Below are positions 1 through 11,114 of a DNA stretch of 57,328 nucleotides, piece after piece. The translations under genes and the position numbers were made by a program. Source of the DNA: Salinisphaera hydrothermalis C41B8. GTDB lineage: Bacteria > Pseudomonadota > Gammaproteobacteria > Nevskiales > Salinisphaeraceae. Below the pieces are notes generated by a model that was given only the letters and a program-made list of their open reading frames with translations, ran no database searches and was not told where the DNA came from. Location: the NCBI RefSeq assembly GCF_000732535.1, contig NZ_APNK01000025.1, forward strand, positions 1-57,328, read 5' to 3'. The stretch's first letter is position 1. Each line of letters opens with the position of its first letter.

Positions 1-13
1 TCAAGAACAATCA

Positions 14-45
14 TCGTGATATCAATGTGTTATATTTTATCACGA
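14..45. promoter_or_regulatory. Dyad operator candidate upstream of cyoA
   Basis: Perfect 8-bp inverted repeat, TCGTGATA at 14-21 and TATCACGA at 38-45, in an AT-rich stretch about 130 bases before the cyoA start. The left arm also contains the palindrome TGATATCA. The position fits a transcription-factor operator overlapping the cyo promoter. The regulator cannot be named from sequence, and the left window edge hides the upstream gene. Confidence 0.4.
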
Positions 46-176
46 ATTAACGGTGACATAGCCCTCCCGAGTCATGGTCGGTATGGGGTTCCGGCCAAGC
101 CGTTTTCACGAGATTTGGCCGGTGGGCTGTGCTCGCCAGTGCCCGATCCGGTTTCGACTCCAAGGCATATAACGCA

Positions 177-1088
177 ATGCTAGGTAAGATTTTTCGATTC
201 TCATCGGGCGCTGCTGCCGCCGGTCTGCTTCTGCTGGTCAGCGGCTGTGGTGTGAGCCTGAGTACCATGATGCCGGTTGGCCCGGTCGGGGAGACCGAGC
301 GCAACATCACGATCTTCACGATCCTGTTGCTGTTGTTCGTGCTCATTCCGATCGTGGGGCTCACGCTCGGCATCGCTTGGCGCTATCGCAAGTCCAATAC
401 GGATTCGACGTACTCGCCGGACTGGGATCATTCCTGGTTGATCGAGTTCTTCGTCTGGGGGGGGCCGCTGGCGATTCTGATCATCCTGTCGGTGATGACC
501 TGGATCTCGACCCATAACCTGGATCCGTACAAAGCCATCAAGTCCGATGCGAAGCCCGTCACCATCCAGGCGGTGGCCACCGACTGGAAGTGGTTGTTCA
601 TCTATCCGGATGAACACGTCGCCTCCGTCAACGAATTCGCGTTCCCGAAGAACGTGCCGCTGAACATCAAGCTGACGTCCAATTCGGTGATGAACGCGTT
701 CATGATTCAGCGCATGGGCACGCAGATCTTCGCGATGTCGGGCATGCAGACCCAGCTGCATCTCATGTCGCACAAGACCGGTGATTTCGCCGGTGGCAAT
801 TACCAGTACAACGGTCATGGCTTTGCGAAGAACCGTTTCGTCGCGAAGGCGATGACCAAGCAGGGCTATCAGCAGTGGCTCGACAAGGTGCGTGCCCAGG
901 GCAAGCCGCTGGACATGAGCCAGTTCAAGCAGTTCGCCAAGCCCAGCGTGGTCAAGCATCCGATCTACTTCGCACCGGTGTCCTCCGGGCTGTTTGCCGA
1001 CGTGATCGGCCAGTTCCACGCACCGAAGGGGCCGGACATGAAGCCGGGCATGAAGGCCGAGCTCAAGCAGACGGCGGCGCACGAGTAG
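177..1088 (+). CDS. cyoA: Cytochrome bo3 ubiquinol oxidase subunit II (CyoA), lipoprotein
   Basis: Subunit II of the heme-copper quinol oxidase, which passes electrons from ubiquinol to oxygen while pumping protons. From ATG 177 the protein has 303 aa. It opens with a lipoprotein signal peptide whose lipobox LVSGC places the lipidated Cys at residue 24, followed by two transmembrane segments (about 40-65 and 85-110) and a periplasmic cupredoxin-like domain. The Cys ligands of a CuA centre are absent, as expected for a quinol rather than cytochrome c oxidase. An in-frame upstream start at 129 would put 16 residues before the signal peptide, so 177 is preferred. First gene of cyoABCD. Confidence 0.95.
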   Translation: MLGKIFRFSSGAAAAGLLLLVSGCGVSLSTMMPVGPVGETERNITIFTILLLLFVLIPIVGLTLGIAWRYRKSNTDSTYSPDWDHSWLIEFFVWGGPLAILIILSVMTWISTHNLDPYKAIKSDAKPVTIQAVATDWKWLFIYPDEHVASVNEFAFPKNVPLNIKLTSNSVMNAFMIQRMGTQIFAMSGMQTQLHLMSHKTGDFAGGNYQYNGHGFAKNRFVAKAMTKQGYQQWLDKVRAQGKPLDMSQFKQFAKPSVVKHPIYFAPVSSGLFADVIGQFHAPKGPDMKPGMKAELKQTAAHE

Positions 1089-1127
1089 CGCGGCCGGCGG
1101 CTTTGGCGAGACCAGCGAGATAACACC

Positions 1128-3116
1128 ATGGATATTTTTGGCAAGCTCACAATCCACGCGATCCCGTACGACAACGCGATCATCTTCAGCGCCGACATCC
1201 TCATGGCTGTGGTCGGGCTGTCGGTCATTGCGGCCATCACCTACTTCGGGCAGTGGAAGTATCTCTATAACGAGTGGCTGACCTCGGTCGACCACAAGAA
1301 GATCGGCGTGATGTACATCATCATCGCCTTCGTCTTCCTGTTACGCGGGTTTGTCGATGCGTTGATGATGCGGGCCCAGCAGGCCTTTGCCGGACCCGGC
1401 ATGTCGGGCTATCTGCCGCCGGACCATTTCGCCGAGCTGTTCACCGGCCACGGCACCATGATGATTTTCTTCATGGGCATGCCTTTCCTGATCGGCTTGA
1501 TGAATATCGCGGTGCCGACGCAGATTGGCGCACGTGACGTGGCGTTTCCGTATCTCAATGCCGTCAGTCTGTGGCTGACCGCTTCGGCCGGCATGCTGGT
1601 GATGGCATCGCTCGCCATCGGTCAGTTCTCCGAGGCGGGTTGGACCGGTTATGCCCCGTATTCGGGCATCAAGGCCAGCCCGGGTGTCGGCGTCGATTAC
1701 TGGATCTGGGCGCTACAGATATCCGGTATCGGGACCACGATCACCGGCATCAACTTCTTCGTAACCATCATCAAAGAGCGGGCCCCGGGCATGACGTTCA
1801 TGCGCATGCCGCTGTTCACCTGGACCACGCTCTGCACCAACATCCTGATGGTGCTGGCGTTCCCGGCACTGACCGTGGTGCTGGCGCTGCTCACGCTGGA
1901 TCGTTACGTCGGTACGCACTTCTTTACGTCGGGCGGCGGCGGCAACCAGATGATGTACGTCAACATGTTCTGGGTGTGGGGTCATCCGGAGGTGTACATC
2001 CTCATCCTGCCGGCCTTCGGTGTGTTCTCCGAGGTGGTGGCCACGTATTCCAACAAGCGCATCTTCGGCTACACATCGCTGGTCTACGCGACCATGGTGA
2101 TCGCCTTGCTGTCGTTCACGGTCTGGGTGCATCACTTCTTCACGATGGGCCAGGATCCGGTTCGTAACTCCATCTTCGCCATCGCGACCATGGTCATTGG
2201 CGTGCCGACCGGCGTGAAGATTTATGACTGGTTGTTCACGATGTTCCGCGGTCGGATCTCGTTCAACCTGCCGATGTTGTGGACGCTGGGCTTCATCATC
2301 ACGTTCACCATCGGTGGCATGACCGGCGTGATGCTCGCCATCCCGGGCATCGACTTCAAGATGCACAACAGTCTGTTCCTGGTCGCGCATTTCCATAATG
2401 TGCTGATCCCGGGGATGCTGTTCGGTCTGTTCGCGGGTTACCACTACTGGTTCCCGAAGGCGTTCGGCTTCCGTCTGGACGAGAAGTGGGGCGCCCGTTC
2501 CTTCTGGGGCTGGCTCATCGGTTTCTATCTGGCCTTCATGCCGCTGTACGTGCTGGGCCTGATGGGCATGCCGCGTCGAATGGTCACCTACAACGACCCG
2601 GCCTGGCAGCCGTTCCTGATCGTCGCGGCTATCGGTGCGCTGTTCGTGCTGTTCGGCGTCATCAGCATGATTATTCAGCTCATCGTAAGCGTGCGCGATC
2701 GCGAGCAGCTGCGTGATACCACCGGCGATCCGTGGAACGGCCGGACCCTGGAATGGTCGACGTCATCGCCGCCGGCGGACTATAACTTCGCGGTCATTCC
2801 GACGGTCGAAGACCGTGACGCCTTCGCCTATATGAAGGAGCACGGTACGGCCTACAAGCGGCCCGAGAAGTACAACGACATTCACATGCCGAAGAACACC
2901 ATCGCCGGGTTCGTGATTGGCGGGCTATCGTTCTTCCTCGGGTTTGCGCTGATCTGGCACATATGGTGGCTGGCGATCGCCTCCGGCCTCGGCATGCTGG
3001 CGACCGTGATCGCCCGCGGTTGCCAGGACGATGTCGAGTTCGTCATTCCGGCGGCCGAGGTCGAGCGCATCGAGAACGAGCGCTATCGCAGGCTGGAGGA
3101 GGCCGGCGTCGCCTAG
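1128..3116 (+). CDS. cyoB: Cytochrome bo3 ubiquinol oxidase subunit I (CyoB)
   Basis: Catalytic subunit holding low-spin heme, the heme-CuB centre and the proton channels. It has 662 aa, close to the family length, with about 15 membrane segments. The motif [15 protein letters not shown] (about residues 284-298) carries the CuB His and the cross-linked Tyr, [10 protein letters not shown] gives the two further CuB His ligands, and HFHNVLIPG carries the heme His ligands. It starts 39 bases after cyoA. Nothing looks truncated. Confidence 0.97.
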   Translation: MDIFGKLTIHAIPYDNAIIFSADILMAVVGLSVIAAITYFGQWKYLYNEWLTSVDHKKIGVMYIIIAFVFLLRGFVDALMMRAQQAFAGPGMSGYLPPDHFAELFTGHGTMMIFFMGMPFLIGLMNIAVPTQIGARDVAFPYLNAVSLWLTASAGMLVMASLAIGQFSEAGWTGYAPYSGIKASPGVGVDYWIWALQISGIGTTITGINFFVTIIKERAPGMTFMRMPLFTWTTLCTNILMVLAFPALTVVLALLTLDRYVGTHFFTSGGGGNQMMYVNMFWVWGHPEVYILILPAFGVFSEVVATYSNKRIFGYTSLVYATMVIALLSFTVWVHHFFTMGQDPVRNSIFAIATMVIGVPTGVKIYDWLFTMFRGRISFNLPMLWTLGFIITFTIGGMTGVMLAIPGIDFKMHNSLFLVAHFHNVLIPGMLFGLFAGYHYWFPKAFGFRLDEKWGARSFWGWLIGFYLAFMPLYVLGLMGMPRRMVTYNDPAWQPFLIVAAIGALFVLFGVISMIIQLIVSVRDREQLRDTTGDPWNGRTLEWSTSSPPADYNFAVIPTVEDRDAFAYMKEHGTAYKRPEKYNDIHMPKNTIAGFVIGGLSFFLGFALIWHIWWLAIASGLGMLATVIARGCQDDVEFVIPAAEVERIENERYRRLEEAGVA

Positions 3117-3170
3117 TGCGACGCCGCGTCCCCGGTCCTTTCAGGTTTCCGTGAGCGATTTGGAATAACT

Positions 3171-3773
3171 ATGACGAGTCATGCCGCCAGCGGTAACGAC
3201 GTTCATGCGGCATCCAACCCGAACACCTTGGTGAACTTCGGGTTCTGGGTGTACCTCATGAGCGACGTGATCATCTTTTCGATGCTGTTCACGATGTTCG
3301 TGACCGTGTCCACGCATTACAACGGCGGGCCCTCGGGCCGCGACCTATTCGAGCTGCGCGATGTTTTCTTCGAGACGATGGCGCTGCTGTTCTCCAGTAT
3401 CACCTTCGGTATGGCGATGCTGTCCATGCATGCCCGGCGCAAGTCGCAGGTGCTGCTCTGGTTGCTCATCACCTTCGTCTTCGGCGCCCTGTTCGTTGGG
3501 CTCGAGGTGCATGAGTTCCTGGGTTTGGTCCATGAAGGGGCCGGCCCGTGGACCAGCGCGTTCTTATCCGCGTTCTTCACTCTGGTAGGCACCCACGGTA
3601 CTCACGTGACCTTCGGTCTGATCTGGATCGCGGTGATGATCGGCCAAGTGGCCGTGAAGGGCGTGACCGCGCCGGTGGCCTCGCGCCTGATGCGCCTTGC
3701 GCTGTTCTGGCACTTTCTGGACATCGTGTGGATCGCGGTGTTCTCGACGGTCTATCTTTCGGGAGTCATGTAA
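3171..3773 (+). CDS. cyoC: Cytochrome bo3 ubiquinol oxidase subunit III (CyoC)
   Basis: Non-catalytic membrane subunit III of the quinol oxidase. It has 200 aa with five hydrophobic helices and typical stretches such as NFGFWVYLMSD near the N-terminus and GTHGTHVTFGLIW around residue 140. Its stop TAA overlaps the cyoD start in TAATG, which indicates translational coupling. Confidence 0.95.
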   Translation: MTSHAASGNDVHAASNPNTLVNFGFWVYLMSDVIIFSMLFTMFVTVSTHYNGGPSGRDLFELRDVFFETMALLFSSITFGMAMLSMHARRKSQVLLWLLITFVFGALFVGLEVHEFLGLVHEGAGPWTSAFLSAFFTLVGTHGTHVTFGLIWIAVMIGQVAVKGVTAPVASRLMRLALFWHFLDIVWIAVFSTVYLSGVM

Positions 3774-4108
3774 TGAGCACGTCCAGTCATGACGCACGTC
3801 TTGGGGGGCTGAACCTCAAGACCTATCTCACCGGCTTCGTTCTGGCCCTCATCCTTACCGCCATTCCGTTCGGCGCAGTGGCGTTCGGCTGGTTCTCCTC
3901 TGGCCTGACGTTGATCCTGGTCGCGGTGGCCGCGGTGGTCCAGATCCTGGTGCATCTGTTCTGTTTCCTGCATCTGGATTTCTCGGAAGAGAACGCCTGG
4001 AACACCGGTTCTGGCGCATTCTGCGTGCTGATTCTGGCGATCCTCGTTGGCGGCACCCTGTGGCTGATGTATAGCCTCGAAATGCGTACGATGATCGCGG
4101 GCGGATAA
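3773..4108 (+). CDS. cyoD: Cytochrome bo3 ubiquinol oxidase subunit IV (CyoD)
   Basis: Small subunit IV that assists CuB assembly and stability of the oxidase. It has 111 aa with three membrane helices and the family stretch QILVHLFCFLHLDFS. The ATG at 3773 shares its first base with the cyoC stop. The next gene on this strand would normally be cyoE (heme O synthase), but here a terminator follows and no farnesyltransferase gene is present in the window. Confidence 0.95.
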   Translation: MSTSSHDARLGGLNLKTYLTGFVLALILTAIPFGAVAFGWFSSGLTLILVAVAAVVQILVHLFCFLHLDFSEENAWNTGSGAFCVLILAILVGGTLWLMYSLEMRTMIAGG

Positions 4109-4162
4109 GCGGCCAGGCCGGAAGGGCGCGCCAGCGCGCCGCCGGCCTCGATCTAACGACCC

Positions 4163-4198
<36 letters not shown>

Positions 4199-4250
4199 GT
4201 CGGCCGGATTCGGCCGGGGCGGCGCCATGACGCCCGTTGGGCGCCATTGC

Positions 4251-5765
4251 TTAGTCGATATCACGCAGGGCGGGATACAGCCGGGTGAAACGCTGGTAAC
4301 GCGGTGCATACTCGGCAACCAGCTCGGCATCCGGCGCTTCGAAGGTTTCCGGTGCCGACACCATGGCTGCGACGGCCGCATCCACATCAGCATGCACGCC
4401 CGCGCCCACGGCGGCCAGTACGGTAGCGCCGTAAGCCGGGCCTTCCTGGTCTTCCTGCACGGCAACGGGCTTGTTCAACACGGCGGCCAGAATACGGCGC
4501 CAGACGTCGCTGTGTGCGCCGCCGCCGCCCAGAATGAGCTTGTCCGGCGTCACGCCCTGAGCTTCGATACGAACCAGCGAGTCGCGCAGAGAAAACGCTA
4601 CGCCCTCGAGAATGGCGCGCACCATGTGTCGGCGATCGTGCGACAGGGTCAGACCGATCCAGGCGCCGCGCGCGTTCGGATCCATATGCGGCGTGCGTTC
4701 GCCGGCGAGATAGGGCAGGAAATACAGATCGTCCGCCCCGGGCGCCACCGTATCCGCTTCGGCCGCGAGCAGTTCGTGCAGATTACGGCCCAGCCGTTGG
4801 GCCACCGCCGCTTCATCGCTGGCGATACGGTCGGCGAACCACTGCAGGCTGCCGCCCGAAGCCAGCGATACGCCCATCAGATGATAGGCGCCGGGCACGG
4901 CGTGGCAGAAGCAGTGCAGCTCGCCGCTGGTGTCCGGCGTGGCGGATTCGCTGTGCGCGAAGACCACGCCCGACGTGCCCACCGAAACGAAGGCGACGCC
5001 GGTTTTCACGATGCCGCCGCCGACGGCGGCCGCGGCGTTGTCGCCTGCACCGGCGACGATCGGCGTGCCGGCCACGAGGCCGGTCGTGCGCGCGCCGGTG
5101 TCCGAAACTTCGGCGGTGACCTCCGGGCTCTCGAAGACCTGGGGCAGCCATTCGCGCGGAATATCGAGCGCGGCCAGCACTTCGTCGGACCAGTCGCGCG
5201 CGGCGAGATCCAGCAGCAGCGTGCCGGCGGCATCCGAGACGTCGGTCGCGAACGCGCCGGACAGCCGGTAGCGGATGTAGTCCTTGGGCAGCAAGACATG
5301 CGCAAGGCGCGCGTAGTTGTCCGGCTCGTTGTCGCGCAGCCACAGAATCTTCGGCGCCTGGAAACCGGTCAGCGCCGGATTGCCGGTGATGCGGCGCAGC
5401 TTCTCGCTGCCGACGTCGCGTTCGATGGTTTCGCAGGCCGCGCCCGTGCGCTGGTCGTTCCAGAGAATGGCGGGGCGGATGACTTCACCCGCGGCGTCCA
5501 GAAAGACGGCACCGTGCATCTGGCCGGTGAGACCGATCGCCTCGATCGGCGTGTCGGCCGCCGCCACGAGAGTCTGCAGGACGCTCTCGGCCGCGCTCCA
5601 CCAGGCCTCCGGATCCTGCTCGGTCCAGCCGGGTCGCGGCACGAGCAGCGGGTAGTCGCCCGACGCCCGGGCGATGACCCGGCCGGCATCATCGACCAGT
5701 ACGCCCTTGGCGCTGCTGGTGCCGATATCCAGGCCAATGAAAAGTTTGCGCGCGTCGCCGACCAT
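4251..5765 (-). CDS. xylB: Xylulokinase (FGGY family)
   Basis: Phosphorylates D-xylulose to xylulose-5-phosphate for the pentose phosphate pathway. The 504-aa protein shows the FGGY/actin-like fold signatures: GLDIGTSSAKGVLVD near residue 11 (phosphate 1 loop), MHGAVF around 75, GAGDNAAAAVG around 225 (catalytic Asp) and LGGGGAHS around 395. ATG 5765 is preferred because GAGGAG lies 8 bases upstream; a GTG at 5786 would swallow that site. The gene is divergent from tal and the polyol operon. D-arabitol or xylitol oxidation would supply its substrate, so it fits the sugar-alcohol island. Confidence 0.93.
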   Translation of the reverse strand: MVGDARKLFIGLDIGTSSAKGVLVDDAGRVIARASGDYPLLVPRPGWTEQDPEAWWSAAESVLQTLVAAADTPIEAIGLTGQMHGAVFLDAAGEVIRPAILWNDQRTGAACETIERDVGSEKLRRITGNPALTGFQAPKILWLRDNEPDNYARLAHVLLPKDYIRYRLSGAFATDVSDAAGTLLLDLAARDWSDEVLAALDIPREWLPQVFESPEVTAEVSDTGARTTGLVAGTPIVAGAGDNAAAAVGGGIVKTGVAFVSVGTSGVVFAHSESATPDTSGELHCFCHAVPGAYHLMGVSLASGGSLQWFADRIASDEAAVAQRLGRNLHELLAAEADTVAPGADDLYFLPYLAGERTPHMDPNARGAWIGLTLSHDRRHMVRAILEGVAFSLRDSLVRIEAQGVTPDKLILGGGGAHSDVWRRILAAVLNKPVAVQEDQEGPAYGATVLAAVGAGVHADVDAAVAAMVSAPETFEAPDAELVAEYAPRYQRFTRLYPALRDID

Positions 5766-5883
5766 TGGGGCATTCTCCTCGTGCACGGGTTTGCGTTACC
5801 TTGCCATGTTTGGCACGGGCGATGATGGCGTTATCCTGAAAGCCCGAGCCCAAACCGGGTATTCTGGCCGAAACCATACACTA

Positions 5884-5904
5884 GGCGCACGTGTCCCGTG
5901 CGCC
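5884..5904 (+). promoter_or_regulatory. Hairpin in the tal leader / divergent promoter region
   Basis: GGCGCACG and CGTGCGCC form an 8-bp perfect stem with a 5-base loop about 30 bases before tal, in the 171-base xylB-tal divergent region. It could be a leader stem-loop or an operator dyad shared by the two promoters. No regulator gene for this island lies in the window. Confidence 0.35.
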
Positions 5905-5936
5905 GCTCGGCTTGAGAAATCAGTAAAGGATCCACC

Positions 5937-6593
5937 ATGAAATTCTTCGTCGATACCGCCAACGTGGACGAAATCCGCGAACTTGCCGACATGGGCATGC
6001 TCGATGGCGTGACCACCAACCCCAGCCTGATCAACAAGGCGGGCAAGGACTTCATCGAGACCATCACCGAGATCTGCAAGATCGTCGACGGTCCGGTGAG
6101 CGCGGAAGTGGCCGCGACCGACTACGAGACGATGATGAAGGAAGGCGAGAAGCTCGCCACGATCGCGGACAACGTCTGCGTGAAGGTGCCGCTGACCCCG
6201 GCCGGCCTGAAGGTCGGCAAGAACCTGGTCGACAATGGTCAGGAAATCAACGTCACGCTGTGCTTTTCGGCCGCGCAGGCGCTGCTGGCCGCCAAGATCG
6301 GCGCGACCTATGTCTCGCCCTTCATCGGCCGTTTGGACGACATCGGTCAGGAAGGCATGCAGCTGATTCGTGACATCAACACGATCTACAGCAGCTACGA
6401 CCGCATCAACACCCAGGTGCTGGCCGCGTCCGTGCGCGGTGCGCAACACGTGGTGCAGGCGGCGCTGGCCGGCGCCGACGTGGTGACCGTGCCGCCGGCC
6501 GTGCTGCATCAGATGTTCAAGCACCCGCTGACCGACAACGGTCTCGAGAAGTTCGTCTCCGACTGGAAGGCGACCGGGCAGTCGATCCTGTAG
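5937..6593 (+). CDS. tal: Short transaldolase (TalC/FSA-type)
   Basis: Class I aldolase that transfers dihydroxyacetone units between sugar phosphates. At 218 aa it belongs to the short transaldolase / fructose-6-phosphate aldolase branch. Conserved stretches are [15 protein letters not shown] at the N-terminus, DGVTTNPSL at about 24-32, [11 protein letters not shown] at about 82-92 with the Schiff-base Lys, and [11 protein letters not shown] around 128. A clear AGTAAAGGA ribosome site precedes the ATG. It opens the plus-strand polyol operon. Whether it acts as transaldolase or F6P aldolase cannot be settled by eye. Confidence 0.9.
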   Translation: MKFFVDTANVDEIRELADMGMLDGVTTNPSLINKAGKDFIETITEICKIVDGPVSAEVAATDYETMMKEGEKLATIADNVCVKVPLTPAGLKVGKNLVDNGQEINVTLCFSAAQALLAAKIGATYVSPFIGRLDDIGQEGMQLIRDINTIYSSYDRINTQVLAASVRGAQHVVQAALAGADVVTVPPAVLHQMFKHPLTDNGLEKFVSDWKATGQSIL

Positions 6594-6616
6594 CGATCCG
6601 CCCGTCTCGATGATGA

Positions 6617-6644
6617 CGGCCCGCGAGCCCGGCTGCGCGGGCCG
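6617..6644 (+). terminator. Stem-loop between tal and the sugar kinase gene
   Basis: Nine-bp perfect stem CGGCCCGCG / CGCGGGCCG with a 10-base loop, followed by a weak T-rich tract (TTCTCGTT). It may be a weak terminator or attenuator inside the operon. Confidence 0.45.
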
Positions 6645-6689
6645 TTCTCGTTCCGGCCGTTTCCGTCATTCACTCCATCGCATTCGCAT

Positions 6690-7625
6690 ATGACCGATAT
6701 CGTGACCTTCGGCGAAGTCCTCGCCGAATTCATGGCCACCCGGATCAACCAGCGCCTCGGCGAAGCCGGGCAGTTCGCGGGGCCTTACCCGGGCGGCGCG
6801 CCGGCCATTTTCATCGACCAGGCCGCCAAACTCGGCTCGACGGCAGCGCTGGTGAGTGCGGTGGGGGATGACGACTTCGGGCGCATGCTCGTCGAGCGTC
6901 TGAAGGCCGATGGCGTGGATACCTCGTCCATCGCCACCCTGGCAGACGAGACCACCGCGAGTGCCTTCGTGACCTATTACGACGATGGCTCGCGGGATTT
7001 CATCTTCAATATAGCCAACGGCGCCTGTGCGAGGATCGCCGAGGCCCAGTTCGGGCCAGTGCTCGAAGGCTGCAAGCTGTTTCATGTCGCCGGCACGGCA
7101 TTGTTTTCGGAGCACATGATCGAGCTCGCGCGCGTCGCCATCGGGCGCGTGAAGGCCGGCGGCGGCCGGATTTCCTTCGACCCGAACGTGCGCAAGGAAA
7201 TGCTCGACCGGCCGGGCGTGCGCGAAGCGCTGACCGGCCTGCTGTCGTCGACCGATATCCTGTTGCCGAGCGACGACGAGTTGAATGTGCTCGTCGAACG
7301 CGAGGCCGAGAGTGAGGCCGTGGCGCGTGCCTTCGAGCTCGGTGTCAGCGAGATCGTGCTCAAGCGCGGCGGCGACGGTTGTCGTTACTACGACGGCAGC
7401 GGTATGCGCGAGCTGCCAGGCTTCGAGGTCGAGGAAGTCGACCCCACCGGTGCTGGCGATTCCTTCGGCGCAACGTTCTGCACGCTGCGCAGTCAAGGCA
7501 TGGCGGCTGCCGATGCGCTGGTCTACGCCAACGCGGCCGGCGCGAGCGCCGTATCCCGACAGGGCGCCATGGAAGGCACCTCGACACGCGAGCAGCTCGA
7601 CGCCTTTATTGCTTCGCACTCCTGA
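6690..7625 (+). CDS. PfkB-family sugar kinase (probable fructokinase)
   Basis: ATP-dependent ribokinase-type kinase of 311 aa. Visible features are the N-terminal GGAPA substrate-binding motif (about residues 34-38), and the C-terminal DPTGAGDSFGA motif (about 252-262) holding the anion hole and catalytic Asp. The neighbouring mannitol-type dehydrogenase would make fructose from mannitol, so fructokinase is the natural role. Tagatose kinase or 2-keto-3-deoxygluconate kinase cannot be excluded, because these subfamilies share the same signatures. Confidence 0.85.
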   Translation: MTDIVTFGEVLAEFMATRINQRLGEAGQFAGPYPGGAPAIFIDQAAKLGSTAALVSAVGDDDFGRMLVERLKADGVDTSSIATLADETTASAFVTYYDDGSRDFIFNIANGACARIAEAQFGPVLEGCKLFHVAGTALFSEHMIELARVAIGRVKAGGGRISFDPNVRKEMLDRPGVREALTGLLSSTDILLPSDDELNVLVEREAESEAVARAFELGVSEIVLKRGGDGCRYYDGSGMRELPGFEVEEVDPTGAGDSFGATFCTLRSQGMAAADALVYANAAGASAVSRQGAMEGTSTREQLDAFIASHS

Positions 7626-7751
7626 CACCTTCGTGCCGGGAGTCTGACTCTCGCCCCCACCGGCCCGACCGACGCCGCGTGGTCTCGAACGAGATCACGC
7701 GACGCGCGTTCGCCCCCACGGCCGGGTGCTTGCTCCGCGTATACGATTAAA

Positions 7752-7775
7752 GGCGAATTGCGCCCGGGGCGAATT
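7752..7775 (+). promoter_or_regulatory. Direct repeat upstream of the polyol binding-protein gene
   Basis: GGCGAATT occurs at 7752-7759 and 7768-7775, a period of 16 bases, within the 259-base gap before smoE. The gap also has an AT-rich TTAATTTTCATCATAAG patch that may hold a promoter. This suggests that smoEFG has its own regulated start. Low certainty. Confidence 0.3.
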
Positions 7776-7884
7776 AATTTTCATCATAAGAACAATATTG
7801 CAGGCGCCGGCGGTTCGGCACCTGTAGGAGGGCACCCTTGGGGGCCCGCTCGTCTACCGATAGACAACGAGGAGATGCTCCGTC

Positions 7885-9201
<1,317 letters not shown>

Positions 9202-9217
9202 GTCGGGCGCTGTAGAG

Positions 9218-9245
9218 GCCGGGCGGATCGAATGATCCGTCCGGC
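9218..9245 (+). promoter_or_regulatory. Stem-loop after the binding-protein gene
   Basis: GCCGGGCGGATC and GATCCGTCCGGC form a 12-bp stem with one G-U pair and a GAAT loop, 17 bases after the smoE stop. No T tract follows. Such hairpins often protect the binding-protein part of an ABC operon transcript, giving more binding protein than permease. Confidence 0.6.
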
Positions 9246-9288
9246 TCCTGTCGTTCGAAAGGCTCATCCCGATGAGGACGTTTGATCC

Positions 9289-10215
9289 GTGGCATCCATG
9301 ACAACCCGAAGCCCAGCCGCAGACGCCGCCAAGCGCGAAAAAGCCAAGCGCGCGCCTGCGAAGTGGTTGCTCGCCCCGGCCGTGATCTTCCTGCTGGTCT
9401 GGATGATCGTGCCGCTGGGCATGACGCTGTACTACTCGTTCCGCAACTACAACCTGATGATGCCCACGATGACCGGCTGGGCGGGCATCACCAATTACAG
9501 CATCCTGTTCACCGATCCCACGTTCTGGAGCGCCCTCAAGGTGACGCTACTGATCGTGCTGTGTTCGCTGATCATCACGGTGGGCTTCGGCCTCGCCTTC
9601 GCATTGCTGTTTCATCGAAATTTCTTCGGTCGCGGCGTGGCACGCACGCTGGCCGTGGCCCCGTTCTTCGTCATGCCGGTGGTAACCGGCCTGATCTGGA
9701 AGAACATGCTGTTTCACCCAGCCTTCGGCCTGTTGGCCTGGCTGTTCCGGTTGTTCGGCGCCACGCCGATCGACTGGCTGGCGCACTTCCCGCTGACCTC
9801 GATCATCATCATGATCAGCTGGGAGTGGACGCCCTTTGCCATGCTGGTGTTGCTGACCGGCCTGCAATCGCTGCCCGAAGACCAACTCGAGGCCGTGCGG
9901 CTCGACGGCGCCAACAAATGGCATGAATTCCGGCACATTGTGGTGCCGCATCTGGGGCAGGTGCTCTATGTCGTGGTCATGTTGGAATCGATCTTCTTTC
10001 TGACCTCCTTCGCCGAAATCTATACCACCACCAGCGGCGGGCCCGGCACGGCGACCACTAATCTGCCGTACTACATCTTCCAGGGCACGTTCGCCCAGTA
10101 CGACATCGGCACATCGTCGGCGGCGGCCATAGGCGCGGTGATCCTCGCCAATATCTTCGCCATATTCCTGATCCGGTTCGTGGCCGGCAATCTCAACGCG
10201 GGAGAGAACCGATGA
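9289..10215 (+). CDS. smoF: Polyol ABC transporter permease (SmoF-like)
   Basis: MalF-type inner-membrane permease, 308 aa, six predicted membrane helices, with the cytoplasmic EAA-loop signature EAVRLDGANKWHEF around residue 205 that docks with the ATPase. GTG 9289 is chosen because GAGGA at 9274-9278 sits at normal spacing; an ATG at 9298 would be too far. It is coupled to smoG by an ATGA overlap. Confidence 0.9.
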   Translation: MASMTTRSPAADAAKREKAKRAPAKWLLAPAVIFLLVWMIVPLGMTLYYSFRNYNLMMPTMTGWAGITNYSILFTDPTFWSALKVTLLIVLCSLIITVGFGLAFALLFHRNFFGRGVARTLAVAPFFVMPVVTGLIWKNMLFHPAFGLLAWLFRLFGATPIDWLAHFPLTSIIIMISWEWTPFAMLVLLTGLQSLPEDQLEAVRLDGANKWHEFRHIVVPHLGQVLYVVVMLESIFFLTSFAEIYTTTSGGPGTATTNLPYYIFQGTFAQYDIGTSSAAAIGAVILANIFAIFLIRFVAGNLNAGENR

Positions 10216-11048
10216 GTACTGCAACACGCAAGACTTCGTTCGGCGGTATCGCGCTGGGTATTCTGGGTTGGATCGTTGCGCTGCTGATGTTCTTTCCCAT
10301 CGCGTGGTTGTTGCTGACGTCTTTCAAGACCGAGGCCGAGGCGTTCACCATCACGCCGCACCTGTTTTTCACGCCGACGTTGCAGAGTTTCGAAACGGCC
10401 TTGTCGCAGGGCGGTGGCTATTGGCACTACGCCTGGAATTCAGCGGTCACCTCGGTGGTCTCAACCCTGTTCGGGCTAGTGCTGACGGTCCCGGCGGCGT
10501 ATGCCATGGCGTTCTACCCGTCCAAGCGAACCGATTTCACGCTGGTGTGGATGGTCTCGACCAAGTTCATCCCGGCGGTCGGCGTGCTAATCCCGATCTT
10601 TCTGGTCTACAAGAACCTCGACCTGCTGGATAACGTCTGGGGCCTGATCGCCCTGTATACGGCGATGAACCTGCCGATCATGGTGTGGATGGTCTATTCG
10701 TATTTCCGGGATATTCCCAAGGACCTTGTCGAAGCCGCGGACATCGACGGCGCGAGCATGATGCAGACCATGACGCGGGTGATCCTGCCCCTGGCGATGC
10801 CGGGGCTGGCTTCGACCTGCCTGCTGGCGTTGATCCTGGCGTGGAACGAGTCGTTCTGGTCGATCACGATGACCAACCACTCGGCCGCGACACTGGCCGT
10901 ATTCATCGCCTCGTTCAAATCGGCCGAGGGCCTGTTTTGGGCCAAGATGTCGGCCGCGTCGGTGCTGTCGATCGCCCCGATCGTCGTGCTCGGCTGGTTC
11001 GCCCAGCGGCAGATGGTTCGAGGCCTGACCTTCGGCGCAGTGAAGTGA
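10212..11048 (+). CDS. smoG: Polyol ABC transporter permease (SmoG-like)
   Basis: MalG-type permease, 278 aa, six predicted helices and the EAA motif LVEAADIDGASMMQ around residue 180. The ATG overlaps the smoF stop (ATGA). The expected next gene, smoK, is displaced by a 341-base spacer carrying repeat sequence. Confidence 0.9.
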   Translation: MSTATRKTSFGGIALGILGWIVALLMFFPIAWLLLTSFKTEAEAFTITPHLFFTPTLQSFETALSQGGGYWHYAWNSAVTSVVSTLFGLVLTVPAAYAMAFYPSKRTDFTLVWMVSTKFIPAVGVLIPIFLVYKNLDLLDNVWGLIALYTAMNLPIMVWMVYSYFRDIPKDLVEAADIDGASMMQTMTRVILPLAMPGLASTCLLALILAWNESFWSITMTNHSAATLAVFIASFKSAEGLFWAKMSAASVLSIAPIVVLGWFAQRQMVRGLTFGAVK

Positions 11049-11114
11049 TCCAGCACGGGTCGCCTGACTCAGGCGATCCGCTCACCAACACGAATACAAG
11101 CAAGACACCAAGAG

